From: Nocardia aurantia
Lineage (GTDB): Bacteria; Actinomycetota; Actinomycetes; Mycobacteriales; Mycobacteriaceae
DNA length: 64,000 bases
Reading direction: 5' to 3'
NCBI RefSeq assembly: GCF_009604425.1
Contig: NZ_WEGI01000002.1
Location: 620,001-684,000, forward strand
Each line of letters starts with the position of its first letter. The first letter of the stretch is position 1. Below are positions 54,665 through 64,000 of the stretch, piece by piece. Below the pieces are notes generated by a model that saw nothing but the letters and a program-made list of their open reading frames with translations, had not been told where the DNA came from and did not search any database. The position numbers and the translations under genes were made by a program.

Positions 54665-54820
54665 CTATCGATCCTGATCAACGAGGACGCCGACGTGACC
54701 GTCCGGCAACTCCCCCGCGAGAATCCGCTCGGCCTGACGACGATGGTCCCGAATCTGCTCAGGCGACAGCTCGACCCTGATGGGCTGCGGCGAATCGCTG
54801 GTGAGTGCGCTCACGCTCAC
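54665..54820 (-). CDS. Small protein, 51 aa, unknown function
   Basis: GTG 54820 follows GGAAG by about seven bases. The product is acidic and helical (SPQPIRVELSPEQIRDHRRQ, then AERILAGELPDGHVGVLV), with normal codon bias and no membrane segment. It reads like a true short protein rather than a shadow frame, but no family is recognised. It lies between the SEC-C gene and tRNA-Val. Confidence 0.4.
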   Translation of the reverse strand: MSVSALTSDSPQPIRVELSPEQIRDHRRQAERILAGELPDGHVGVLVDQDR

Positions 54821-54935
54821 CGTTCGTCTTCCATCCGAAGGCCGACTTCCGTAGACCTGGCATCGACCTGCGCAAGTCCGAACGTATGCCGGTGCCCCCC
54901 ACCTCACGAAGCGGCCTCCCCCACAAGGCCGGCAA

Positions 54936-55010
54936 TGGTGGACGCAGAGGGGATCGAACCCCCGACCGCTGGTGTGTAAAACCAGTGCTCTACCGCTGAG
55001 CTATACGTCC
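54936..55010 (-). tRNA. tRNA-Val (anticodon UAC)
   Basis: The minus strand folds as a full cloverleaf. The acceptor GGACGTA pairs with TGCGTCC (one G-T), the D-arm contains AGCTCAGCGGTAGAGC, the anticodon arm is CTGGT-TTTACAC-ACCAG with anticodon TAC, and the T-arm is CGGGGGTTCGATCCCCT-like. A CCA end is encoded (54936-54938). It marks the boundary between the variable stretch (to the left, on its 3' side) and the conserved ahpE-kasA block. Confidence 0.95.
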
Positions 55011-55073
55011 GGATCCCGCCGGTGGGTGACGGCCGACCGACGGAGAGGGAAACGCGGTGTGGACCGCGGTGGT

Positions 55074-55538
55074 TTACGAATCTAACGCAGCGAGCGCCTT
55101 CTCCCAAGCCGCCTGGTCACGGGCCTCACCGGGGCCGTTCATCTCGGCGAAACGGATGATGCCGTCCTTGTCGACCACGAAGGTGCCGCGGTTCGCGAAG
55201 CCCGTGGCGTCGTTGAAGACGCCGTAGGACTGCGCGACCGCGCCGTGCGGCCAGAAGTCCGACAGCAGCGGGAAGGTGTAGCCCTGCTCGGCGGCCCAGA
55301 TCTTGTGGGTCGGCGACGCGCCGACCGAGATCGCCAGGATCTCGGCGCTGTCGTTCTGGAACTTGGGCAGTTCGTCGCGCACCTTGCACAGCTCACCCTG
55401 GCAGATACCGGTGAAGGCGAGCGGGTAGAACACCACCAGGACGTTCTTCTCACCCCGGTAGTCGGACAGGCTGACTTCCTGGTTGTTCTGATCCTTCAGC
55501 GTGAAATCCGGCGCGGCCGTGCCCACTTCGAGCGGCAT
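55074..55538 (-). CDS. ahpE: Peroxiredoxin AhpE
   Basis: A 154-aa thioredoxin-fold peroxidase that reduces peroxides and peroxynitrite. The peroxidatic Cys46 is in FYPLAFTGICQGELC; the characteristic N-terminus VGTAAPDFTLKDQNNQEVSL and KIWAAEQGYTFPLLSDFWPH are AhpE features. A second cysteine, Cys51, lies in the same helix; the M. tuberculosis enzyme as I recall it is 1-Cys, so Cys51 could alter recycling by mycothiol/mycoredoxin. Orientation and neighbours match Rv2238c. It is the first conserved gene to the right of the variable stretch. Confidence 0.93.
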   Translation of the reverse strand: MPLEVGTAAPDFTLKDQNNQEVSLSDYRGEKNVLVVFYPLAFTGICQGELCKVRDELPKFQNDSAEILAISVGASPTHKIWAAEQGYTFPLLSDFWPHGAVAQSYGVFNDATGFANRGTFVVDKDGIIRFAEMNGPGEARDQAAWEKALAALDS

Positions 55539-55615
55539 GCGGATTCCCCTCTCGTCTCGGGTTCGCGGGGCGGGGAAAAGTGCCCGCCCCCGGAGAAACC
55601 TTAGCCGCGTGGCGA

Positions 55616-56038
55616 TCAGCGCTGCTTCGAGGGCGTCTTGGGCTGCATCAGTTTTGTGCCGGTCCAGGACCCCAGACTCACCGGTGTGGTCGACGTCAGG
55701 CCCGCAGTGGGTGCGGATTCGGCGATCTCGCTGGGGTCCACATGCCCGGACTGCCCGGTCTTGGGTGTCAGCACCCAGACCACGCCGTCGTCGGCCAGCG
55801 GTCCGATGGCGTCCATGAGGGCGTCGACCAGATCACCGTCGCCGTCACGCCACCAGAGCAGGGCGACGTCGACGACCTCGTCGGTCTCCTCGTCCAGCAG
55901 GTCGGAGCCGGTCACCTCCTCGACCTCGTCCCTGAGGGCGTCGTCGGTGTCCTCATCCCAGCCCAACTCCTGGACCGACATGCCGTGTGAGATGCCAAGC
56001 TTCTGAGCGTAGTTCTGCGCGTCCGCCGCGGCGACCAC
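55616..56038 (-). CDS. DUF3052 protein (Rv2239c-like)
   Basis: A 140-residue acidic protein. VVAAADAQNYAQKLGISHGM leads into VQELGWDEDTDDALRDEVEE and VALLWWRDGDGDLVDALMDA, the DUF3052 pattern, ending in VWVLTPKTGQSGHVDPSEIA. GTG 56038 sits six bases after AGGAGGAGA, which decides the start over ATG 56086. The same gene follows ahpE in mycobacteria. Function unknown; no catalytic motif is visible. Confidence 0.85.
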   Translation of the reverse strand: MVAAADAQNYAQKLGISHGMSVQELGWDEDTDDALRDEVEEVTGSDLLDEETDEVVDVALLWWRDGDGDLVDALMDAIGPLADDGVVWVLTPKTGQSGHVDPSEIAESAPTAGLTSTTPVSLGSWTGTKLMQPKTPSKQR

Positions 56039-56154
56039 GGTGGTCTCCTCCTCAACTCCCGACAATATGTAGTTGCAAGCGAACATGGTTATCCGCCCCA
56101 GCGCAAGCCGATCCGCCGGATTCCGCCCCGAAATGTCGCGTATCAGCGTGATTC

Positions 56155-56715
56155 TCAGCGGGCAGGACAGGCTCCTCGCACCGCGTTGAGCGCGTCGTTC
56201 ACCCGTTTGCTGGCGTCGTTCAGGGCTCCGACCGGGGATGTGTAGTTCATTTTCCGAGATTCCGCCGCCAGCTCCCGCGCGGCCGCCACATAGTCGGTGA
56301 ACTTCTGCGCCAGCTCCGGCGGCAGCTGATCGCCGGCGGAGTTCACCCGGCTCTCGACCGTGCGGGCCGCGTCCTCGAGGGTCTGGGCGGCGTCGTCGCG
56401 CTTGCCGTCCTGATCCGGAGCGTTACCGTCGTGTGCGTCGACGAAGTCGTTGTACTTCGTGACCGCCACGCTGGTGGTGTCCCGGAACGGATTGCAGTTG
56501 TCGCCGATCGCCTTGGCCTGAGCCGCCGCCTTGCGGGACGAACTCGCCGCGGCCACCGAGGATGCCATCTCGGTGCGATAGGCCGCCGCGTCCGCCTGGT
56601 TCACCGTCGCCGTGCCGTGGACCGAACTGGAGCATCCCGCTATGACCAGGCCACTGCCGATCGCCGCTGCCGCACATGCCAGCCCGAACCCTCGTGGGTT
56701 GAGCAGTCCCATCAT
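56155..56715 (-). CDS. Putative lipoprotein (Rv2240c-like)
   Basis: A 186-aa exported protein. The signal peptide ends in the lipobox VIAGC (Cys at about residue 28), after a hydrophobic core GLACAAAAIGSGL, so it should be lipid-anchored on the outer face of the cytoplasmic membrane. The mature part is Ala-rich and helical (AAQTLEDAARTVESRVNSAG; KFTDYVAAARELAAESRKMN). ATG 56715 follows GAGGAG by eight bases. It keeps the position of Rv2240c, divergent from aceE. Function unknown. Confidence 0.8.
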   Translation of the reverse strand: MMGLLNPRGFGLACAAAAIGSGLVIAGCSSSVHGTATVNQADAAAYRTEMASSVAAASSSRKAAAQAKAIGDNCNPFRDTTSVAVTKYNDFVDAHDGNAPDQDGKRDDAAQTLEDAARTVESRVNSAGDQLPPELAQKFTDYVAAARELAAESRKMNYTSPVGALNDASKRVNDALNAVRGACPAR

Positions 56716-56964
56716 CCTCCCCGCTCCTCGAAGGCACTCGAGCGTGTCCTGTCGTGGCGCCGACCGACTTTCGTGTCCGGCGCAGCCTTGCCTAGCGAAC
56801 CGTACTGGATTTCCCCCTGACATGATGACCTGGGCCGCATCATCGGGAAGGATGTGAGGTGCGCCCCAACCATTGTCCAGCGTCGGCCGGCCCGTGCACC
56901 AATGCGGCCGGTCCGGGTTAGAGCCATCAGCTTGTCCACCCCTTTGTACGAGGAGCATTGAATT

Positions 56965-59859
56965 TTGACCGACCTGATGCACCCGATGTCGTCGAGCTCC
57001 AACGGTGCCGCAGCCGACCAGTCGGCGCAGCGGCCCGCCGGTGCGCGCGTGCGCGTGATCCGCGAGGGGGTTGCGTCGTACCTACCGGACATCGATCCGG
57101 AAGAGACGGGCGAATGGCTCGAATCCTTCGACGAGATGCTCGACCGGGAGGGTCCGGGACGGGCGCGCTATCTCATGCTGCGCTTGCTCGAGCGCGCCGG
57201 TGAGCGTCACGTGGCGATCCCGGCCCTGACCTCCACCGATTACGTCAACACGATCCCGACCGAGAACGAGCCGTGGTTCCCCGGCGACGAGGAGGTCGAG
57301 CGCCGCTTCCGCGCCTGGATCCGCTGGAACGCCGCGGTCATGGTGCACCGCGCGCAGCGCCCGGGTATCGGTGTCGGCGGCCACATCTCGACCTACGCCT
57401 CGTCGGCGGCGCTGTACGAGGTCGGCTTCAACCACTTCTTCCGCGGCAAGGATCATTCCGGCGGCGGCGATCAGGTCTTCATCCAGGGCCACGCCTCCCC
57501 CGGCATCTACGCGCGCGCCTTCCTCGAGGGCCGGCTGTCCGAGGCCCAGATGGACGGGTTCCGGCAGGAATACAGCCACGGCGGTCCGGGCCACGGCCTG
57601 TCGTCGTATCCGCATCCGCGGCTGATGCCCGACTTCTGGGAATTCCCCACGGTCTCCATGGGCCTGGGCCCGATGAACGCCATCTATCAGGCGCGGTTCA
57701 ACCACTACCTGCACGACCGCGGCATCAAGGACACCTCCGATCAGCACGTCTGGGCGTTCCTGGGCGACGGTGAGATGGACGAGCCGGAGTCGCGCGGCCT
57801 GATCCAGGTGGCCGCCAACGAGGCCCTCGACAATCTGACCTTCGTCATCAACTGCAACCTGCAGCGCCTGGACGGCCCGGTCCGCGGCAACGGCAAGATC
57901 ATCCAGGAGCTGGAGTCGTTCTTCCGCGGCGCCGGCTGGAACGTCATCAAGGTCATCTGGGGCCGTGAGTGGGACGCGCTGCTGCAGGCCGACCGCGACG
58001 GCGCGCTGGTCAACCTCATGAACACCACCCCCGACGGCGACTACCAGACCTACAAGGCCAACGACGGCGCGTACGTCCGCGAGTACTTCTTCGGGCGTGA
58101 CCCGCGCACCAAGGAACTGGTGAAGGGCCTGTCGGATCAGCAGATCTGGAACCTCAAGCGCGGCGGCCACGACTACCGCAAGATCTACGCGGCATACGCC
58201 GCCGCGCTGGCGCATCAGGGTCAGCCGACGGTGATCCTGGCCAAGACCATCAAGGGGTACGGCCTCGGCAAGCATTTCGAGGCACGCAACGCCACGCACC
58301 AGATGAAGAAGATGACGCTGGCCGACCTGAAGGCCTTCCGCGACGTGCAGCGCATCCCGATCACCGACGAACAGCTGGAGGCGGATCCGTATCTGCCGCC
58401 GTACTACCACCCGGGCCCGGAGGCGCCGGAGATCCAGTACCTGCTGGACCGCCGCCGCACCCTCGGCGGTTTCGTCCCGGAGCGGCGATCGACGGCGAAG
58501 CCGTTGCAGCTGCCCGGCGACGAGCCCTACCGGTCGGTGCGCAAGGGTTCCGGCAAGCAGAGCGTCGCCACCACCATGGCTTTCGTGCGCCTGATGAAGG
58601 AACTGTTGCGGGACAAGAACATCGGCGACCGGATCGTTCCGATCATCCCCGACGAGGCCCGCACCTTCGGTATGGACTCGTGGTTCCCGTCGCTGAAGAT
58701 CTACAACCGCAACGGCCAGCTGTACACGTCCGTCGACGCGGAACTGATGCTGGCGTACAAGGAGAGCCCGGTCGGGCACATCCTGCACGAGGGCATCAAC
58801 GAGGCCGGGTCGACCGCCTCGTACACCGCGGCGGGCAGTTCCTATGCCACGCACGGCGAGCCGATGATCCCGCTCTACATCTTCTATTCGATGTTCGGTT
58901 TCCAGCGCACCGGCGACGGCCTCTGGGCCGCGGCCGATCAGCTGACCCGCGGCTTCATCCTCGGCGCCACCGCCGGCCGGACCACGCTGACCGGTGAGGG
59001 TCTGCAGCACAACGACGGTCAGTCGCTGCTGCTGGCGTCCACCAATCCGGCGATGGTGTCCTACGATCCGGCGTTCTCCTTCGAGATCGCGCACATCGTG
59101 CGGGACGGCCTGCGGCGCATGTACGGCGGCGGCCGGCCGGCTCCGGAGTCCACGGCCCTGCCGGGCACCCGTCCGCAGATGGCCGCGGACAACTTCGGCG
59201 GCGAGAACCTGAACTACTACATCACCCTCTACAACGAGCCGTATCCGCAGCCTGCGGAGCCGGACGACCTCGATGTCGAGGGCCTGCTCAAGGGCATCTA
59301 CCTGTACAAGCGCGGCGGCACGGGCGATCTGCGCGCGCAGATCCTGGTCGCCGGCGTCACCGTGCCGGACGGCCTGCGCGCCCAGGAACTGCTCGCGCAG
59401 GACTGGAACGTCCAGGCCGACGTCTGGTCGGTGACCTCCTGGAGTGAACTGCGAAAAGACGCGCTGGCCAAGGAGATTCAGGCCCTGCACCATCCCGACC
59501 TCGAACCGGGCGTGCCGTATGTGACGCAGGTGCTGTCCGCCGCGCCCGGCTCCGCCGAGGGCAACGCGGGTCCGTTCGTCGCGGCATCGGACTGGATGCG
59601 CTCGGTGTCGGATCAGATCCGCAAGTGGGTACCCGGTGACTACACCACCCTCGGCACCGACGGATTCGGGTTCTCCGACACCCGGCCGGCGGCGCGGCGG
59701 GTGTTCAATGTCGACGCCCAGTCGATCACGGTGGCCGCCCTGGCCGCCCTGTCCCGTTTGGGCAAACTGCACCCGGCGCTGGTCAAGCAGGCCGCGGAGC
59801 GGTATCGCATCCACGATGTCGACGCCGCACCGAAGTCGCTCACCAGCACCGAGGAGTAG
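56965..59859 (+). CDS. aceE: Pyruvate dehydrogenase E1 component, homodimeric (AceE)
   Basis: A 964-aa thiamine-diphosphate enzyme that decarboxylates pyruvate and acetylates the E2 lipoyl domain. Hallmarks are the N-terminal [12 protein letters not shown], the [16 protein letters not shown] block, the ThDP/Mg motif [12 protein letters not shown] through [10 protein letters not shown] (about 267-300), and the AceE-type [18 protein letters not shown] segment ([14 protein letters not shown]). Full length compares with 901-930 in other actinobacteria. The start is taken as TTG 56965 with AGGAG nine bases upstream; no better ATG/GTG fits. It precedes mabR, as in M. tuberculosis Rv2241-Rv2242. Confidence 0.93.
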   Translation: MTDLMHPMSSSSNGAAADQSAQRPAGARVRVIREGVASYLPDIDPEETGEWLESFDEMLDREGPGRARYLMLRLLERAGERHVAIPALTSTDYVNTIPTENEPWFPGDEEVERRFRAWIRWNAAVMVHRAQRPGIGVGGHISTYASSAALYEVGFNHFFRGKDHSGGGDQVFIQGHASPGIYARAFLEGRLSEAQMDGFRQEYSHGGPGHGLSSYPHPRLMPDFWEFPTVSMGLGPMNAIYQARFNHYLHDRGIKDTSDQHVWAFLGDGEMDEPESRGLIQVAANEALDNLTFVINCNLQRLDGPVRGNGKIIQELESFFRGAGWNVIKVIWGREWDALLQADRDGALVNLMNTTPDGDYQTYKANDGAYVREYFFGRDPRTKELVKGLSDQQIWNLKRGGHDYRKIYAAYAAALAHQGQPTVILAKTIKGYGLGKHFEARNATHQMKKMTLADLKAFRDVQRIPITDEQLEADPYLPPYYHPGPEAPEIQYLLDRRRTLGGFVPERRSTAKPLQLPGDEPYRSVRKGSGKQSVATTMAFVRLMKELLRDKNIGDRIVPIIPDEARTFGMDSWFPSLKIYNRNGQLYTSVDAELMLAYKESPVGHILHEGINEAGSTASYTAAGSSYATHGEPMIPLYIFYSMFGFQRTGDGLWAAADQLTRGFILGATAGRTTLTGEGLQHNDGQSLLLASTNPAMVSYDPAFSFEIAHIVRDGLRRMYGGGRPAPESTALPGTRPQMAADNFGGENLNYYITLYNEPYPQPAEPDDLDVEGLLKGIYLYKRGGTGDLRAQILVAGVTVPDGLRAQELLAQDWNVQADVWSVTSWSELRKDALAKEIQALHHPDLEPGVPYVTQVLSAAPGSAEGNAGPFVAASDWMRSVSDQIRKWVPGDYTTLGTDGFGFSDTRPAARRVFNVDAQSITVAALAALSRLGKLHPALVKQAAERYRIHDVDAAPKSLTSTEE

Positions 59860-59988
59860 AACCGGAAGTAGGGACGCGCCGGACCGCCGCCGTAGCCGGC
59901 CCGGCGCCCCACCTCCGCCTTCCCAGTCCGGCACGCCTACGACCTGGGGGTATGCACTGGGGCTACCCTCGCGGGAGAAAATCGACAA

Positions 59989-61314
59989 GTGGAACGTAAA
60001 CCGCCGCGGCCGCGCCGGATCGATGACACCTCGTCCGAGCACGAGGTGTATCTCCCCACCGGCGCTCTCTCGCCCAATCCGCAGGCTCGCGATCCGCTGC
60101 CGGACACGCTGCTGAAGCGGGTGAAGCAGTTCTCCGGGAGGTTGTCGACCGAGGCGATCGCCTCGATGGAGGACCGGCTCCCCTTCTTCGGCGATCTGGA
60201 CGCCGCGCAGCGCGCGGGCGTGCAGATGCTGGTACAGACCGCGGTGGTGAACTTCCTGGAATGGCTACAGGATCCGGAGAGCGACATCCGGTTCAGCCTC
60301 GATGCCTTCCAGGTGATCCCGCAGGATCTGGCCCGCCGCCTGACCCTGCGGCAGACCGTCGACATGGTCCGGGTGGCCATGGACTTCTTCGAACAGTGGC
60401 TGCCCGCGCTGGCCCGCAACGATCGGCAGCTGGTGGCCCTCACCGAGGCGGTACTGCGCTACGGCCGGGAACTGGGCTTCGCGGCCGCCTCGGTGTACGC
60501 GAGCGCGGCCGAGTCCCGCGGCGCCTGGGACACGCGGCTGGAGGCGCTCGTCGTCGACGCCGTTGTACGCGGAGACACCGGCCCGGAGATGCTGTCGCGC
60601 GCGGCCACCCTGAACTGGGACGCCACCGCACTCGCCACCGTGCTGGTCGGCACGCCGCCCAAGGATCAGGTGGTGGTCGGTTCGGTGCACACCATCGCGT
60701 CCCGGCACGGCCGCTCGGCGCTGGCGGTGGTGCAGGGATCGCGGCTGGTGATGGTGGTCAGCGGCATGCTCGGCGAGGGCGCGTTCCCGGTGCCGTTCCT
60801 GGCGGATCTGCTGGCCGAGGCGTTCTCCGAGGGCCCGGTGGTGATCGGGCCGACCATGCGCACGCTGTCCGCGGCGCACATCAGCGCGGTGGAGGCGATG
60901 GCCGGGATGGAGGCCGTGGTGGGCTGGCGTGGCGCGCCGCGGCCGGTGCACGCCGCCGAGCTACTGCCCGAGCGCGCGCTGCTCGGAGACCGTGCCGCGA
61001 TCGACGCCCTGAACGAATACCTCGTGTTACCGTTGGCCGCCGCCGGCTCGGCCCTGTCCGACACCCTGGACGCCTATCTGGATTGCGGTGGCGCGGTGGA
61101 GACCTGCGCACGGCAGCTGTTCGTTCATCCAAACACCGTGCGCTATCGGCTGAAGCGAATCGGCGACATCACGGGGCGGGATCCGATGAATCCGCGGGAC
61201 GCGTACGTGCTCCGAGTCGCTGCGACAGTAGGCCGTTTGACACGAACTCGTAACGAATCGTCGTCATCCGCCCCAGAAGACCCAGTTGCCACCTACTCCG
61301 AAGGTCACCTGTAA
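59989..61314 (+). CDS. mabR: MabR, PucR-type regulator of mycolic-acid synthesis
   Basis: A 441-aa regulator whose C-terminal HTH reads GGAVETCARQLFVHPNTVRY followed by RLKRIGDITGRDP, the PucR/CdaR type. The central region is a GGDEF-like PucR domain; the N-terminus (MERKPPRPRRIDDTSSEHEV) is polar. In M. tuberculosis the orthologue Rv2242 (MabR) binds the FAS-II promoter and controls fabD-acpM-kasA. Here it lies directly upstream of fabD, with a matching operator at 61356-61376. GTG 59989 has GGGAG about twelve bases upstream. Confidence 0.9.
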   Translation: MERKPPRPRRIDDTSSEHEVYLPTGALSPNPQARDPLPDTLLKRVKQFSGRLSTEAIASMEDRLPFFGDLDAAQRAGVQMLVQTAVVNFLEWLQDPESDIRFSLDAFQVIPQDLARRLTLRQTVDMVRVAMDFFEQWLPALARNDRQLVALTEAVLRYGRELGFAAASVYASAAESRGAWDTRLEALVVDAVVRGDTGPEMLSRAATLNWDATALATVLVGTPPKDQVVVGSVHTIASRHGRSALAVVQGSRLVMVVSGMLGEGAFPVPFLADLLAEAFSEGPVVIGPTMRTLSAAHISAVEAMAGMEAVVGWRGAPRPVHAAELLPERALLGDRAAIDALNEYLVLPLAAAGSALSDTLDAYLDCGGAVETCARQLFVHPNTVRYRLKRIGDITGRDPMNPRDAYVLRVAATVGRLTRTRNESSSSAPEDPVATYSEGHL

Positions 61315-61355
61315 CACCGGCCGCGAGGCTGTCGATTGCGCCGACCCAACTGCCG

Positions 61356-61376
61356 TTTTGTGGGGTCCACACAAAA
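61356..61376. promoter_or_regulatory. MabR operator TTTTGT-N9-ACAAAA
   Basis: A perfect 6-9-6 inverted repeat (spacer GGGGTCCAC), extendable to TTTTGTG-7-CACAAAA, 66 bp before the fabD start. It matches, as far as I recall, the MabR box reported for the mycobacterial FAS-II promoter, and mabR is the gene just upstream. Confidence 0.85.
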
Positions 61377-61442
61377 GCCGCCGACAAGCTTCATTCGCGT
61401 CGACATCTCCGAAACGGGTGCCGGGGGTGTTTTCTTGACAAC

Positions 61443-62366
61443 GTGATCGCGTTGTTCGCCCCAGGACAGGGCTCTCAGACACCCGGCATGCTCGCGCCTT
61501 GGCTCGATCTCCCCGGTGCGCGCGACCGTCTCGAACTGTGGTCCAAGGCAATCGGGCTGGACCTGGTTCGCCTCGGTACCACGGCCACCGCGGAGGAGAT
61601 CACCGACACCTCGGTGACCCAGCCCCTGGTGGTCGCGGCCGCGCTGCTCGCTTTCGCGGAGATTCCGCGGGACGCGCTGCCGGCCGACACCATCGTCGCC
61701 GGACATTCCGTCGGTGAACTCGCCGCCGCCGCCGTCGCCGGGGTAATCTCCGCCGACGACGCCGTGCGCCTGGCCGCTCTCCGCGGTGCGGAGATGGCCG
61801 GAGCGTGCGCACTCGAGCCGACCGGCATGTCCGCGGTGCTCGGTGGCGATGAGGAAGCCGTGCTCGCCCGGCTCGAGGAATTGGGCCTGACGCCGGCCAA
61901 CCGCAACGCGGTCGGCCAGATCGTGGCGGCGGGCCGGTTGGACGCGCTGGCCGAACTGGCCGCCGCGCCCCCGGAGAAGGCACGCGTGCGCGCGCTGCCT
62001 GTCGCCGGCGCCTTCCACACGACGTTCATGGCACCCGCCCAGGACGCCGTTACCGAAGCGATTTCTCAGATAACTCCCAGCAAACCTGAGCGCGTTCTAC
62101 TGTCTAATTACGACGGTAGCCCGGTCACTTCGGGTCAGGACGCCATCGAGAAGCTGGCGGCTCAGGTGACCAGGCCGGTCCGGTGGGACCTCTGCACCGA
62201 GACCGTCCGCGCCGCAGGGGTTTCCGGGGTGGCAGAGTTGCCGCCGGCGGGCACCCTGATCGGAATCGCGAAGCGGGAACTGAAGGGCACTCCGAACCTC
62301 GCCCTGAAGGCTCCTGAGGACATCGCCAAGTTGCACGAGTTGTCTCGAGTCTCCGCAACCAGCTAG
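61443..62366 (+). CDS. fabD: Malonyl-CoA:ACP transacylase
   Basis: A 307-aa acyltransferase that loads malonate onto AcpM for FAS-II. The start MIALFAPGQGSQTPGMLAPW is the family signature (GQGSQ), the catalytic Ser89 is in AGHSVGE, the conserved Arg is in LRGAEM and the His in GAFHTTFM. GTG 61443 begins the FAS-II operon; a clear Shine-Dalgarno is not evident. Order fabD-acpM-kasA is preserved from mycobacteria. A 119-bp space precedes acpM. Confidence 0.93.
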   Translation: MIALFAPGQGSQTPGMLAPWLDLPGARDRLELWSKAIGLDLVRLGTTATAEEITDTSVTQPLVVAAALLAFAEIPRDALPADTIVAGHSVGELAAAAVAGVISADDAVRLAALRGAEMAGACALEPTGMSAVLGGDEEAVLARLEELGLTPANRNAVGQIVAAGRLDALAELAAAPPEKARVRALPVAGAFHTTFMAPAQDAVTEAISQITPSKPERVLLSNYDGSPVTSGQDAIEKLAAQVTRPVRWDLCTETVRAAGVSGVAELPPAGTLIGIAKRELKGTPNLALKAPEDIAKLHELSRVSATS

Positions 62367-62485
62367 CTTTCCTCGCGACCGCAACGATGCGGTACGCGGG
62401 CGAGCCGGGCGAAACGCTCGGCCGGCTCGGACCGAATGAAGAAACAACCGCAAACCCACGGATGTAACAAGAAGGGAGCCACGAA

Positions 62486-62788
62486 GTGGCCGCTCTGACC
62501 CAGGAACAGATCGTCGAAGAGCTCGCCAAGATCATCGAGGAGGTGACGGGCATCGAGCCGTCCGAGGTGACCTTGGAGAAGTCCTTCGTCGATGACCTGG
62601 ACATCGACTCGCTCTCGATGGTCGAGATCGCGGTGCAGACCGAGGACAAGTACGGCGTGAAGATCCCGGACGAGGATCTGGCCAGCCTGAAGACCGTCGG
62701 TGACGCCGTCTCCTACATCCAGAAGCTCGAGGCCGAGAACTCCGACGCGGCCGAGGAACTGAAGGCCAAGTTCGGGCACTCGGAGTAA
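62486..62788 (+). CDS. acpM: Meromycolate extension acyl carrier protein
   Basis: A 100-aa acidic carrier. The phosphopantetheine attachment motif DLDIDSLSMVEI has Ser42; the helices VEELAKIIEEVTGIEPSEVT and TEDKYGVKIPDEDLASLKTV are typical, and the C-terminal extension (EAENSDAAEELKAKFGHSE) distinguishes AcpM from ordinary ACPs. GTG 62486 follows GAAGGGAGCC. It carries the growing meromycolate chain between FAS-II enzymes. Confidence 0.95.
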   Translation: MAALTQEQIVEELAKIIEEVTGIEPSEVTLEKSFVDDLDIDSLSMVEIAVQTEDKYGVKIPDEDLASLKTVGDAVSYIQKLEAENSDAAEELKAKFGHSE

Positions 62789-62800
62789 GGGCCGATATCC

Positions 62801-64000
62801 GTGACCACTCCTTCCACCCTCAACGGGAATTTTCCCAACGTCGTCGTTACCAGCCTGGCGGCGACCACGTCGATCGCGGGCGATGTCGATGCGACGTGGA
62901 AGGGTCTGCTCAATGGTGAAAGCGGAATCGAGGTTCTCGAGGACGACTTCATCGAGCAGTACAACCTTCCGGTCCGCATCGGCGGTCACCTGAAGGTATC
63001 GCCGGACACGTTGCTGGAACGGGTCGAGATCCGCCGCATGGCGTACGTCGAGCGCTTGGCCACCGTGCTGGGCCGCGAGGTGTGGAAGAACGCCGGCAGC
63101 CCGGAGGTCGACCCGGAACGACTGGCCGTGGCTATCGGCACCGGCCTCGGCGGCGGTGACGCGCTGATCGATTCGGTCGACAAGCTGAAGACCGGCGGCT
63201 ATCGCAAGATCTCGCCGCTGGCCGTGCAGATGGTCATGCCGAACGGACCGTCCGCGGTCGTCGGGCTCGAGCTCAAGGCCCGGGCCGGCGTCATCACTCC
63301 GGTCTCGGCGTGCTCGTCGGGTTCGGAGGCCATCGCGAACGCGTGGCGGATGATCGTCATGGGCGACGCGGACATCGTCGTCACCGGCGGCGTCGAGGGC
63401 TTCATCGACTCGGTGCCGATCGCGGCGTTCTCGATGATGCGGGCGATGAGCACGCGCAACGAGGATCCGAAGGGTGCGTCACGGCCGTTCGATTCCGGTC
63501 GCGACGGCTTCGTCTTCGGCGAGGCCGGTGCGCTCATGGTCATCGAGACCGAGGAACACGCCAAGGCGCGCGGGGCCACCATCCACGCTCGCCTGATGGG
63601 CGCCGGTATCACCTCCGACGGCTTCCACCTGGTCGCCCCGGATCCGGAGGGCAGCGGTGCCGGTCGCGCGATGAAGCGCGCGATGCAGACCGCCGGCCTG
63701 TCGGCGAACGACATCACCCATGTGAACGCCCACGCCACCGCCACCCCCATCGGTGACACCGCGGAGGCGAAGGCGATCCACAAGGCGGGCGTCGGCCATG
63801 CGTCGGTCTACGCTCCCAAATCCGCCCTGGGCCACTCGATCGGCGCCGTCGGCGCCCTGGAGTCGGTGCTCACCGTGCTCAGCATCCGGGACGGCATCGT
63901 GCCGCCCACGCTGAACCTGGAGAACCAGGATCCGGAGATCGACCTCGATATCGTGCACGGCGAAGCCCGCCGTCAGGACATCGAGTACGCGATCAACAAC
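62801..64000 (+). CDS. kasA: Beta-ketoacyl-ACP synthase KasA, C-terminus cut by window
   Basis: 400 codons from GTG 62801; about 16 residues are missing beyond the window. The catalytic Cys171 in [15 protein letters not shown] matches the KasA position, the first active-site His is in [18 protein letters not shown], and the second His with its Lys in [19 protein letters not shown]-terminus [20 protein letters not shown] is KasA-like. It elongates meromycolate precursors with malonyl-AcpM. Spacing of 12 bp after acpM indicates one operon. Confidence 0.95.
   Translation, partial: MTTPSTLNGNFPNVVVTSLAATTSIAGDVDATWKGLLNGESGIEVLEDDFIEQYNLPVRIGGHLKVSPDTLLERVEIRRMAYVERLATVLGREVWKNAGSPEVDPERLAVAIGTGLGGGDALIDSVDKLKTGGYRKISPLAVQMVMPNGPSAVVGLELKARAGVITPVSACSSGSEAIANAWRMIVMGDADIVVTGGVEGFIDSVPIAAFSMMRAMSTRNEDPKGASRPFDSGRDGFVFGEAGALMVIETEEHAKARGATIHARLMGAGITSDGFHLVAPDPEGSGAGRAMKRAMQTAGLSANDITHVNAHATATPIGDTAEAKAIHKAGVGHASVYAPKSALGHSIGAVGALESVLTVLSIRDGIVPPTLNLENQDPEIDLDIVHGEARRQDIEYAINN

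Noticed and set aside
54936..55010. tRNA-Val as attachment site of a single integrated element
   Set aside because: No second copy of the tRNA 3' end was found in the window by eye and no integrase is present, so single-event integration is unsupported.
57082..60042. Long minus-strand open frame opposite aceE
   Set aside because: It is a 986-codon shadow of aceE caused by GC-rich third positions; the plus-strand product carries every AceE motif.

Overview
The window reads as a chromosomal stretch of a mycolic-acid actinobacterium, most likely Nocardia. The DNA is G+C-rich with GC-biased third codon positions and frequent GTG starts. Its outer parts match, gene for gene, the order I recall in Mycobacterium tuberculosis around Rv2234-Rv2245: ptpA, SURF1-like, cobD on the left and ahpE, DUF3052, lipoprotein, aceE, mabR, fabD, acpM, kasA on the right. 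Two adjacent MspA-type porin genes, as in the NfpA/NfpB pair of Nocardia farcinica, favour Nocardia.

Layout. 1-4304: ptpA end, SURF1-like protein, a cation/proton antiporter preceded by a 22-codon leader ORF, and cobD. 4305-5126: non-coding, with tandem repeats of about 98 bp and 28 bp. 5115-16167: mixed chromosomal genes (GlxA-type regulator and metallo-hydrolase, alanine dehydrogenase, ECF41-type sigma factor, acyl-CoA ligase, gamma-carbonic anhydrase, TetR, a solitary DNA methyltransferase, a SanA-like protein). 16176-17677: two MspA porins. 17860-25588: lipid or xenobiotic catabolism (enoyl-CoA hydratase/3-hydroxyacyl-CoA dehydrogenase, aldehyde dehydrogenase, acyl-CoA ligase, PPOX protein, HSL-type hydrolase). 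A palindrome, AGAATGCYATTCT, is shared by the hydratase/dehydrogenase and hydrolase promoters. 25535-33162: regulators with their likely targets (TetR/MFS, TetR/SDR, AraC/DUF1772, XRE) and a metallo-hydrolase.

33171-53228 is a defence-type island. It holds a soluble Ser/Thr kinase divergent from a SNF2 helicase, a 1532-aa adenine methyltransferase, an AbiEi/AbiEii toxin-antitoxin pair, a 2115-aa DEAD/DEAH helicase with DUF1998 and a probable C-terminal nuclease, and a UvrD-type helicase with a RelE-like N-terminus. SNF2 plus adenine methylase plus helicase/DUF1998 resembles class 1 DISARM. Here the DrmA- and DrmB-like parts look fused, no DrmC phospholipase D gene is seen, and three extra elements (kinase, AbiE, UvrD) are present. 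This is the best candidate for an undescribed system.

53396-64000: a SEC-C/TPR protein, a small ORF and tRNA-Val(UAC), then the conserved block. That block holds AhpE peroxiredoxin, DUF3052, a lipoprotein, pyruvate dehydrogenase E1, the mycolate regulator MabR with a TTTTGT-N9-ACAAAA operator before fabD, and the FAS-II genes fabD, acpM and kasA (cut by the window end). The roughly 50 kb between cobD and ahpE is therefore extra relative to the mycobacterial order. No integrase, transposase, rRNA or CRISPR was seen.
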